Assembly: GCA_963989385.1 (NCBI GenBank)
Contig: OZ022512.1
Coordinates: forward strand, 30,277,899-30,341,898
DNA: 64,000 nucleotides
Source of the DNA: Ctena decussata
Taxonomy: Eukaryota; Mollusca; Bivalvia; Lucinida; Lucinidae
Direction: 5' to 3'
Below are positions 42,201 through 54,200 of the stretch, piece by piece. The notes below the pieces were generated by a model. It was not told the DNA's origin. It searched no databases and saw nothing but the letters and a program-made list of their open reading frames with translations. The number at the start of each line of letters is the position of its first letter. Position 1 is the stretch's first letter. Position numbers and translations under genes: made by a program.

Positions 42201-45200
42201 ATTGAAAGAAAACCTTCATATATGAGGGTTGTCCCAGCAAATTTGGACTTTTCTATTAATTTGTGATATTTTACAGATAATCTAGGCATATTTTATATGA
42301 TGAAGCACTCAAGTTTTCAATATAAAATATAATATGAGCCGCGACGCGAGAAAACCAACAATGTGGTTGTGCGTCCAGTGCAGACTCAGATCAGCCTGGG
42401 CATCTGCCCAGTCTGAGCAGAGTCTTCCCTAAGTGCTTAAAGGGTAGCTAAGGGTCTAAGCTACCTTCATGCGGACAGCGAAGACTGATCAGTTTTGGCG
42501 GATGCCCAGGCTGATCTGAGTCTGAGCTGGGTGCACAACCACATTGTTGGTTTTGTTGTGTCGCGGCTCATATCTTCTTAATCAAAGAACACCTGTACAG
42601 TCGACTCATGGAATGTCAATGTGACCAGCCAGGTGTGAATTAGAAGACCATGGCCATGAGTATGATAGAGAGGGTACTCCTGTTTATAACTTTACTTGCC
42701 ACCACAGTCTTTATATGAGCCGTGACACAACAAAACCAGCAAAGTGGCATGTGTGCCCAGCAAAGACTTTTCAATATAAAATATATTGTCTGATCAGAGA
42801 CTTCCCTGTCCACATAGAGGTAGCTTAGACCCTTAGCTACCCTTTTAGCCCAGTAAAGACTCTGATCAGACTGGGCGGATGCCCAGGCTGATCTGTGTCT
42901 CCTCTGGGTGCACATGCCACTTTGTTGATTTTGTCATGATGTGACTCATATTATATATTTCAGATATTGACATCACATGCTGAATGTTTGGATACCTTCT
43001 TTGTTCAGTGGGCATTACGATGTTTACCCGAAGATGGAAAATATAAATCAGTTGATATCGGTATGCCAGTGGACTCCAACAAAGTTGATGCCATTCTCAG
43101 TGCATTCACATCAGGCACGGAAATTAATTCAAGGTATCAGAATAAAGGAAGAGTTGGAAAAGTCAGCCGTCAAAGCTGTCTTAAAGGCCATCTCTTTTAA
43201 ACAAAAACTTGTCTTAAAAGGCCAAAATTTCACATACTTGGGAAGAGTTTTTGGGGTCATTTGTCTGTATTAACCCATTAATGCCTAGTGCCCCAAAAAT
43301 GGGATATAGGCAAACAGTGCAGATCCAGATCAGATGCCCCAAACGCGGCATCTGATCAGGGTCCTTACTTTTTGCATATGACAAATGGATATTTTTCCTC
43401 AAAATAAAACAAAAAATCGAAAAAGAAACTAAACCTGCCACCCCTTAAATGACAAATGGACTCATCCAGTATGTACAGATAGAAGAGTCCACTGGGCATT
43501 AATGGGTTAAGCAAGCACCTGCCTTAAGCAAGCAGTTTAAGCCCTTCCCATGGGTGCTTGCTTAACACAGTTTTGTATTTTTTTTCAGATTATATATTTT
43601 TTAGGTCAGACTATAACCGCCAAACAAATCAACATGTCAGAATTTATAACCTCTGTCAGCATAAACATAATATTTTTATGACATATTTTCAGGCCTACAG
43701 TTTCAGTTTAAGGTGTGACAGTACATTTGCATGTTTTTATGCCCCCAACTTCGGAGAAGTTGAGGGGGCATATTGGTTTGGGCCTGTCTGTCCGTCCGTC
43801 CGTCTGTCCGTCTGTCCGTCCGTAACGCTTTTAAGCAGCAAGGAAACTCAAGAACCGCTAATGCTATGATCTTGAAATTTTATATGTGGCATGTACATGA
43901 AAAATAAGCAGACACGTATTTTTTCTTTTTTCCGCTGGTCATGTATTTCTAGAGTTATGCCCCTTTTTCCACTTTATGCATTGTAAGCCTATGGAACCTT
44001 GTTAGCAAAATATCTCAAGAACCCCTGAAGCTAGGATCATAATTTTTTGCAGTAAGGCATTACCTATGGAGTAGATGACCTGATTAACTTTTGAAGAAAA
44101 CTCGTGAAATTTTGACCGAGTTATGCCCCTTTTTCAACTTAGTGCATTGTAAGCCTATGGAACCTTGTTAGCAAAATATTTCAAGAACCCCTGATGCTAT
44201 GATCATGATTTTTTGCAGTAAGGCATAATCTATGGAGTAGATGACCTGATTAACTTTTGAAAAAAACTCATGAAATTTTGACCGAGTTATGCCCCTTTTT
44301 ATACGCCCGTTTTGAAAAAACGGACATATTATGTCATGGCGCTGTCCGTCCGTCCGTCCGTCCGTCCGTCCGTCTGTCCGTCCGTCCGTCCTTAAACATT
44401 CTTGTGCGCTCCATAACTCATTAACCGTTTGGGGTATATTCATGATATTTGGTAGGAATATGTATTAGGTTGGGGGAACGTGTCGCGTACAGAAGTGGTT
44501 GCTCCCCCTTCTTTAGTTTCCAAGTTATGCCCCTTTGATTAATTTTTTCCCTGCCAGTCTTGTGCGCGCCATAACTAGATAACCGTTTGGGATATCTTCA
44601 TGAAACTTCATAGCAATGTGTATGAAGTCTCAACGATGTGTCGCGAACAAAAATGGCTGCTCTCCCTTTCTTCATTTTAGAGTTACATCCCTTTCATTAG
44701 TTGATTATGGTTATTTTTGTGTATACATATCTTGTGCATACCTTAACTTTGTAACCGTTTGGGATATCATGATGAAACTTTATAGCAATGTGCATGATCA
44801 CAAGACAATGCGTGGCATACAAGAATGGTTGCTCCCCCTTTCTTCATTTTGGAGTTACTTCCCTTTGATAAGTAATTTTAGGCATTTCTCAGTCACTCTA
44901 TATCTCCTTAACCTTTTGAAATATTAGAATGGAACTTTGTAGGAATATGTATAATAATGGGGCAATGCATCCAGAGCAAGAACCACAACTCTGGCTTACT
45001 GAATTATCTGCCCTTGCATAAATTTCCTGTTTCCTCTGTGATTCCTTAACCCTACATCTGATTTTGTCAGGGGAATGTAGTAGAGCCAAGAATCTAGTAT
45101 ATTTGGTTTATGAATTATCTCCCTTGTTCAACCATGGCATTACTCAACTTTTGAGCCACAATAACTTTGAAGCTGATTTTTTGGTATACCCATAGTATTT

Positions 45201-48200
45201 GATGTGTTAAATATTTGAATAATGTTGCTGTCATTAGTTATAGAGTGGTTGCCCCTGTTTGTCTGCCTATCCATCCTTTTGTAAACAATCTTGTTCATTC
45301 CATACTCCTTTATGACATTAAAACGGGCGTATTATGCGCCGCTTGCGAAGCCCTTGTTCAACTTAGTGCATTGTTAGCCTATGGAACCTTGTTAGCAAAA
45401 TATTTCGAGAACCCCTGATGCTATGATCATGATTTTTTGCAGGAAGACATTGCCCAAGGTGTAGATGACCTGATTAACTTTTGAAAAAAAATCGCGAATT
45501 TTTGACCAAGTTATGCCCCTTTTTCAACTTAGTACATTGTAAATCTATGGAACCTTGTTAGCAAAATATCTCGAGAACCCCTGATGCTAGGATCATGATT
45601 TTTTGCAGGAAGACATTGCCTAAGGTGTAAATGACTTGATTAACTTTTGAAAAAAAAATCGTGAATTTTTGACCGAGTTATGCCCCTTTTTCAACTTAGC
45701 GCATTTAAGCCTATGGAACCTTGTTAACAAAATATCTCGAGAGCCCCTGATGCTAGGATCATGACTTTTTGCAGGAAGACATTGTCCCAGGTGTAGATGA
45801 CCTGATTAACTTTTGAAAAAAAATCGTGAATTTTTTACCGAGTTATTCCCCTTTTTCAACTTAGTGCATTTAAGCCTATGGAACCTTGTTAACAAAATAT
45901 CCCGAGAGCCCCTGATGCTAGGATCATGATTTTTTGCAGGAAGACATTGTCCCAGGTGTAGATGACCTGATTAACTTTTGAATTTTTTTTATTAATTTGT
46001 GTTTGAGTTAAGCCCCTTTTTCGACTTAGTGCATTGAAGCCTATGATACAAAAGTACCCTTACATACGGTCAAGAACCGTTCGAGATAGGAGCTTGAAAT
46101 TTTATGTGTGGCATGCACATGAAAAATAAGCCGAGCTTGTGAACAAAATATTCGAAGAACTGCTTAAGCTAGGTTCCTTATATTTGGCATACAGTTACAG
46201 ACTAAGATGTAGATGAACTGGTTAATACCCCTTTCTGACATGTAAATTATAGGATGAACCGTCTTTAGAGGCAATCATAAGGTTGGGGGCATAGTGTTTC
46301 ATAAACACATTTTCTAGTTTCTACCATTTTTGCAACGGATGACAATTTTTGTGACTTCCTAAAACCCTTCTAAAATGAGGTCTGCTTGAATGGGAAAAAA
46401 TGCTCCTAGAGGAACAAATTAGAAGAGCAAATTCTTCCATTCAAGAGTTGACCTGCATTGAGAAGGGAGGCAGACAGGAAAATGTCAGAGTTGCTTCCCC
46501 TGAAAGTTTGTTCTACTTTGATAGGTACTCCTTTAAATATCAGTGTCTGTTATATTATTAACTATATATGGAGTAATTTTAACAGTTCAGCTACTCTTTT
46601 TAGCTCACCTGAGCCGAAGGCTCACAAGGTGAGCTAATAGTATAGGCTTGGTCTGTCGTCCGGCATCCGTCGTCCGTCGTCCGTCGTACATCCACACTTT
46701 TGTCCGGGCCCTAGCTTCTTCATGTTTGATTGCAACTTCTTGTAACTTGCAGGTATCCAGGACAGCCAAAACATCTCGGACCAGTTCAAAGTTGGGCCAG
46801 GTTGGATCATTCTGTTCAGAGTTACTTGCCCTTGAGCGAAAAAATATTTTCCCATAGACTTACAATGGAGAAAATGTTATCCGGGCCCTAGCTTCTTCAT
46901 TTTTGATCGCAACTTCTTGTAACTTGCAGGTATCCAGAGCAGCCAAAACATCTCGGACGAGTTCGAAGTTGGGCCAGGTTGGATATTTCTGTTCAGAGTT
47001 ACTTGCCCTTGAGCGAAAAAATATTTTCCCATAGACTTACAATCGAGAAAATGTTATCCGGGCCCTAGCTTCTTCATTTTTGATTGCAACTTCTTGTAAC
47101 TTGCAGGTATCCAGGACAGCCAAAACATCTCAGACGAGTTCGAAGATGGGCCAGGTTGGATCATTCTGTTCAGAGTTACTTGCCCTTGAGCAATAAAATA
47201 TTTTCCCATAGACTTATAATGGAGAAAATATTGTCCAGGCCCTAGCTTCTTCATATTTGATTGCAACTTCTTGTAACTTGCAGGTATCCAGGACAGCCAA
47301 AACATCTCGGACGAGTTTGAAGTTGGGCCAGGTTGGATCATTCTGTTCAGAGTTACTTGCCCTTGAGCGATAAAATATTTTCCCATAGACTTATAATGGA
47401 GAAAATGTTGTCCGGGCCCTAGCTTCTTCATTTTTGATTGCAACTTCTTGTAACTTGCAGGTATCCAGGACAGCCAAAACATCTCGGACGAGTTTGAAGT
47501 TGGGCCAGGTTGGATCATTCTGTTCAGAGTTACTTGCCCTTGAGCGATAAAATATTTTCCCATAGACTTATAATGGAGAAAATGTTGTCCAGGCCCTAGC
47601 TTCATCATTTTTTATCGCAACGTCTTGTAACTCGCAGGTATCCAGGACAGCCAAAACATCTTGGACCAGTTCCAGTTTGGGCCAGGTTTGATTATTCTTT
47701 TCAGAGTTACTTACCCTTGAGCGATGAAATATTTTTCTTGGTTTCTACTGATCCGATCCTTTTCAAACTTGCAGGTAATGAGGAAATGCATAATATCTTA
47801 AACAAGTTCAAATTTTGGCCAGATCAGGCCAACCACTACGAAGTTAGCTGCCCTTGAGCATCGGAAAAAATTCCCATTGACTTATAATGGTGAAAACAAC
47901 TTCATAAATATCTCAGAGACCAGTTGGCCGATCGAAATCAAATTTTATTTGAAGCATCATTGGGGTGGGGGAAAAGCTGCATTAGGTGGACCGATTTCGA
48001 TTTAACTTCACACAAGTGATAAGTATGGCAGTATCTTAGACAAGTTCGCATTTCAGCGTTCTGAGGTCAAGGTCAAGGTCACAGTGGCTATTTTAAGAAA
48101 AACTTTGTCATCGCTCTAGCGCCTTCATGTATGGGCCGATTTTGATTAAAACTTCACAAAAGTGTTTAGTATGACAATATCTTGAATAAGTTTGCATTTC

Positions 48201-51200
48201 AGCATTCTAAGGTCAATGTCAAGGTCACAGCGGCTATTTTTAGAAAAACTTTGTCATCACTCTAGTGCCTTCATTTATGGAATGATTTCGATTGTACTTC
48301 ACAAAAGTGATAAGTATGATAATATCTTGGACAAGAACGCGTTTTAGCATTCTAGGGTCAAGGTGAAGGACACAGTGGCTGTTTTTAGAAAAACTTTGTC
48401 ATCGCTGTAGCGTCTTCATTTAAGGACAAAATTCGATTTAATTTCACACAAGTGATTGGTATTACGATATCTTGGACAAGTTCGCGTTTCAGCATTCTGA
48501 GGTCAAGGTCAAGGTCACAGTGGCTATTTTTAGATAAACTCTGTCATCCCTCTAGCTCCTTCATTTATGGACAGATTTTGATTAAAACTTCACACAAATG
48601 TTTAGTATGACAATATCTAGAACAAGCTTGCATTTCAGTGTCCTAAGATCAATGTCAAGGTCACAGTGGCTATTTATAGAAAAACTTTTTCATCTATGTG
48701 ATAATGAGATATCTCATCAGGAGTTTCACTGTTTGGCCAGTTATTGTTTTGTTTTAGTTCCAGACAACTGACATATAATCAAAAAATGTGACTGTCGGAA
48801 TTTACCCGCTGTCAGAAGTTACCCGACTCTCCCTTAATATTGTACTTCAATGATTATGCTAGCTGACAAATGAGCTGTGACACGAGAAAACCTACAGTGT
48901 GGTTTTCGCCCAGCGCAGACTCAGATCAGCCTGGGCATTTGTCCAGTCTGATCAGTCTTCCTTATGCGCTTAAAGGGTAGCTAAGGGTCTAAGATACCTT
49001 CATGTTGACAACGAAGATCCTGATCAGACTGGGCGGATGCCCAGGCTGATCTGAGTGTGCTGGGCGCACAACCACTTTGTTATCCCTCGGAGGAATATAG
49101 ATTTCTCCATGTCCGTCCATCTGTCTGTCCGTCCTTCCGTCTGTCTGGCCGTCCGGAGCCATAACTAAGTAACCACTGAACCGAATTTCATGAAACTTAA
49201 AATAGATATATATTACTATAACCCGCTGATGCACATCCAGTTTCATTAGACTGGCTTCAGTAATGCATGAGTTATTGCCCTTGACATGTTTTAACATCAA
49301 TAAAATGAGCCATATCCAAGTAACCACCAGACGGAATTTCATGAAACTTATAATAAGTATATATTACTATAACCCGCTGATGCACGTCAAGTTTCATCAG
49401 ACTGGCTTCAGTAATGCATGAGTTATTGCCCTTGAGTGGTTATAAAATCAATAAAATGAGCCATAACTAAGTAACCACCAGACCTAGGGTAATTGTAATC
49501 TGTAATCGTGATTACTGGTAATCGATTACAATTTCTGAGTAATCATGAAGTAATCTGTAATCGTGCATTTTTATGATTACAAGTAATTGTAATGTAATCA
49601 ATTACATTACAAAATGGGCTGTAATCATGATTACTTTATGATTACATTTGGTTACTTTGATTGATTTTTAGAAATGAGAAAAGAAAAGAAAAGAATCTTG
49701 CTCTTCTTTAATTAAAAGACTTGTGCAAAATAATAACAGAAAGCAGTTGGTTTTTCAAAGTGTCTGCAAACTGAATAAGACAAAGAAAACTTATCTAAAT
49801 TGTCTACAAAAGGCAGCAGACAAAATTCAGAAACTGACAAGAGATTTCCCTTTATACTCTTTTGGGGAGTAAAATTTAAGCAGAATCATTGTCTTTAATA
49901 TGCTCTTTTGTGCCTGTTTATGCCTGATTGACTCTTATATCCCCGCAAATTGAATGAGTCCATTTACTATGATTTAGCAGTTTAGGGTGACTGGCAGTTT
50001 TTTACATCTTTATACACAAACTATTAAAAATGTTATGCAAGCAGTGACCCTGATCAAAATGCTGCGTTCTGAGCATCTGATCCGGTCTGCACTGTATACC
50101 TGTGTCCTTTTTATGGGATGCTAGGTATTAATGGGTTAATGTTTTAAGATAAATTCATTATAATGTAAAAACTGTGAGATTTTGGTACTCTTGAATGCAG
50201 GGAATTTAGGTTAAGACTGATAACTGCCTTGGTTGACATATTTTATTTGTAGGACTGATTTACATGATTTATCATCTTTACTTTGGACAGGCAGGTGCCA
50301 GTGTTAGAGATGTTTTTCAAACATACTGACTGTTCTGTGTTTATTGGTGCAGAGTTGAGCAATACAACCCATCTCTGACTTTCACACCTTTGTGAATTAA
50401 GCTAACAGTAACAGCTGTGTACTTTATGACACCTGTGTATTCACACAGGATTGCATACAACAAAAAGCCAATATTTTAGTTCCTTTCTTTCACAAATTAT
50501 TGGCCAACTTAATAACATTGAATATTGTGCAACTGAGGGCGAGCAAGAAAATGATGAAAATGAAATATATACGGTATGAGTTAAAACAGTTTCAGGAAGT
50601 GTTTGGCCCTTTGCTTTGAAGACTTTAAACTAGTCTTTCACAAGCATTTTTATGACATTGGAGACCATGTAGAATCATATGTCTGATGTTTCAAATGAAT
50701 GGGTTAAATAAGTGAGGGAGAAAAAATATTAGGACCTGACACACAGCATTTATTGAATTTCTCAAACTTCATAAATAACATACAGTCATTGTATGCACAA
50801 TACATGTAACTGCAGATTGCTAAATAAATTTAGTTCAGATTAAAATGTATGTCAAGTTCCTTCTGAAGAACTTGACAAGTTATTTCAGAAGTAACTGTGT
50901 ATCTTACCTCTTAGCACTTTCATGTAAGCCACCAATTATTTTCTGATTTAGATATAAATTAGTCTTTTTAAATATAGAGTTTAGTTTTTTTAAATATAGA
51001 GTTTAGTCTTTTTAGCTCACCTGAGCCAGCGGCTCCGGGGGAGCTTATAGGATGGTAAGGCTCCGCCGTCCGTCGTCGTCCGTCCGTCGTCCGTCCGTCC
51101 GTCAACAATTTCAAACGACTTCTCCTCTGAAACCGCTGGGCCAATTGTAACCAAATTTCATATGTGGCCTCCAGAGGAAGGGGGAACGAAAAGTTGTTCA

Positions 51201-54200
51201 AACGGTCCTGGTCACATGACCAATATGGCCACCATGCCCATATATGGTAAAAACCTAAAAAAATCTTCTTCTCCAGAACCAATAGGCAGATGGCCTTGAA
51301 ACTTGGTATGTAGCATTGGGTGTGGGAGTACTACCAAGGTTGTTCAAATTATGACCTTGGGTTGACCTTGACCTTTTTTACGGTAAGGTCAAATTTGCTT
51401 CCTTGTGCTTTTATATGGCAAAATGCTAGAACATAAGATATCTTGGAAACTCTTGAAGATTTTAGGCTAAAATTGGTATCTACAATCATCTTAATGAGTA
51501 CATGAAGATTTAGGAGTACAAGAGGTCAAGGTCATGGTTTGAACCAGAACTCTGATATTTTGACAATTCCAAACAATCTTCTCAAAAGTCACTGGGCCAA
51601 TTGGAACCAAATTACATATAGAGCCTCCAGGGTTTGAGGGAGCAAAAATTTATTCATACGGTCCAGGTCACATGACCAACATGGCCGCCACGCCCATATA
51701 TGGCGAAAACCTTTAAAAATCTTCTTTTCCAGAACCAGTTGACCAATGGCCTTGAAACTTGGTATGTAGCATCAAGTACTCAAGTACTATCAAGATTGTT
51801 CAAATGATGACCTTGGATTTACCTTGACCTTATTTACGGCAAGGTCAAATATGGGAAAAATGCTAGAACATAAGATTTCTTGGAAAGTTTTGAAGATTAA
51901 GGCCTAAAAATTGGAGTATGCAGTCATCTTAATGAGTACATGAAGATTCATAAGTACAAAAGGTCAAGGTCATTCATTGACCTTTGAACCAGAACTCTCA
52001 TATTTTGACAATTTCAAACAATCTCCTCAAAAACCACTGGGCAAATTGTAACCAAATTTCATATAGAGTCTTCAGGGTTAGAGTGAACAAAAATTAATTC
52101 AAACGGTCCAGGTCACATGACCAACATAGCTGCCATGCCCATGTATGGTAAAAACCTTTAAAAATCTTCTTCTCCAGAATCATTTGACAGATGGCCTTTA
52201 AACTTGGTATGTAGCATTGGGTACTCCAGTGATATCAAGATTGTTTAAAATGTTGACCTTGGGTTGACCTTGACCATTTTACAGCAAGGTCAAATATGGA
52301 AAAATGCTGGAACATAAGATTTCATGGAAAGTTTTGAAGATTTAGGCCTAAAAATTGGATAATACAGTCATCTTAATGAGTATATGAAGATTTGTGAGTA
52401 CAAAAGGTCAAAGTTGTTCTTTGACATTTTGACCCTGAATTCTCATTGTTTGACTATTTCAAACTTCTTCATAAAAGCCACTGAGCAACTTGTAAACACA
52501 TTTCATAAACAGCCTTCAGGGGTTGAGGGAAGGAAAATTTCTTCAAATGGTCTGGGTCACATGACCAACATGGCGGCCATGCCCATATATGATAAAAACC
52601 TTTAAAAAATCTTCTTCTCCAGAACCAATTGACCGATGGCCTTGAAACTTGGTATGTAGCATTGGGTACTCCAGTACTATCAAGATTATTCGAATTATGA
52701 CCTTGGGTTGACCTTGACCTTTTTTACGGCAAGGTCAAATATTGGAAAATGCTAGAACATAAGATTTCATGGGAAGTTTTGAAGATTTAGGCCTAAAAAT
52801 TGGTATATACAGTTACCTTAATGAGGTCATGAAGAATTATGAGTACAAGAGGTCAAGGTCATTCTTTGATCTTTAACCCAGATCTCTCATATTTTGACAT
52901 TTTCAAACATTTCCTCAAAAGGCAAAGAGCCAATTGTTAACACATTTCATATAGAGCCTCCTGAGCTTGATTGAACAAAAATTTGTTCAAATGGTCCAGG
53001 TCACATGACCAACATGGCCGCCATACCCATTTATGGTATAAACCTATAATATTTTTCTTCTCTAGAACCAATACACCAATGGCCTGTAAACTTGGTTAAG
53101 TAGCATGGAGTACTAGAGTCCAACCAAGACTGTTCAAATGATGACCTTGGGTTTACCTTGACCTTTTTAGCGGCATGGTCAAATATGGGAAATTGCTAGA
53201 ACATAAGATTTCATGGATAGGTTTGAAGATTTTGGCCTAAAAATGCTATGTATGGTTGTCTTAATGTTTACATGAAGATTTATGAGTACAAGAAGTAGTG
53301 GTCATTCTTTGACTTTTGACCCAAAACTCATTTTTTGGCAATTTCAGACATAAGAAAAAGCCACTTTGCCAATTGCGCAGGTGAGCGATTCAGGGCCTCA
53401 TGGCCCTCTTGTTAAATATAGAGTTTAGTCATTTTAAATATAGAGTTTTGCCCTATCACAGTCATGATCATTTTGTACACTGTAATCACATGTAATCATA
53501 AAGTAATCATGATTACTTTGCAAAGTAATTGTAATTGTAATCAATTACATTGAGAAAAAAATGTAATTGTAATCTGTAATCATGATTTTAAAAGTAATTG
53601 TAATTGTAATGGATTACATTCGAATGTAATCGGCCCCAGGTCTGGTAACCACTGGACGGAATTTCATGAAACTTTAACTAAATATATATCATTATAACCT
53701 TGATGCATGTCACGTTTCATCAGACTAGCTTCAGGAGTGTGTGAGTTATTGCCCTTCAGTTGACTTAAAATCATTACAATGAGCCATAACTAAGTAACCA
53801 ATTACCGAAATTTCATGAAACGTAAACTTAATATGTATCACCATAAGGTGCTTATACACATAAAGTTTCATCAGAATGGCATCAGAAGTGCATGAGTTAC
53901 TGCCCTTGAATCAATTTAAAATTGACAAATTTTGCCATAACTAAGTAATCAATGAACAGAATTCTATGAAACTTTTATTAAATATGTATCACCATAAGAC
54001 ATTGGTGCAGCTTACATTTTGTCCAAATTGATTCAGTTAGCAATGAGTAATTGGCCTTGACTTGGTTTAAAATCAACATATTGAGTCATAACTAAGTATA
54101 CAATGAATGGAATTTCATGAAACTTGAAATATTTATGTATGGTCTTGACATAGCAGTGCACATTAAGTTTGATCATAATTGCATCAGTTGTGCATGATTT

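Larger units (their letters stand above)
49479..53644. mobile_element. hAT-like TAATC-rich element with exact 8-bp duplication
   Basis: Ends CAGACCTAGGG and CCCCAGGTCTG; GTAACCAC is repeated exactly at 49471-49478 and 53645-53652. Both ends are rich in GTAATC/GATTAC. It contains F6 copy 2 and a decayed MITE-C. No transposase recognised. Confidence 0.8.

Noticed and set aside
43741..43866. Open frames with PSVRLSVCPSV-type text after the F hairpins (also at 28331 and 44168)
   Set aside because: Translation of the (CCGT/CTGT)n block that follows every F-element 5' hairpin.
47054..47608. 184-codon open frame on the minus strand
   Set aside because: It is the 177-bp tandem unit of F6 read backward; 177 is a multiple of three, so the frame stays open by repetition. 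No start context, splice sites or family resemblance.
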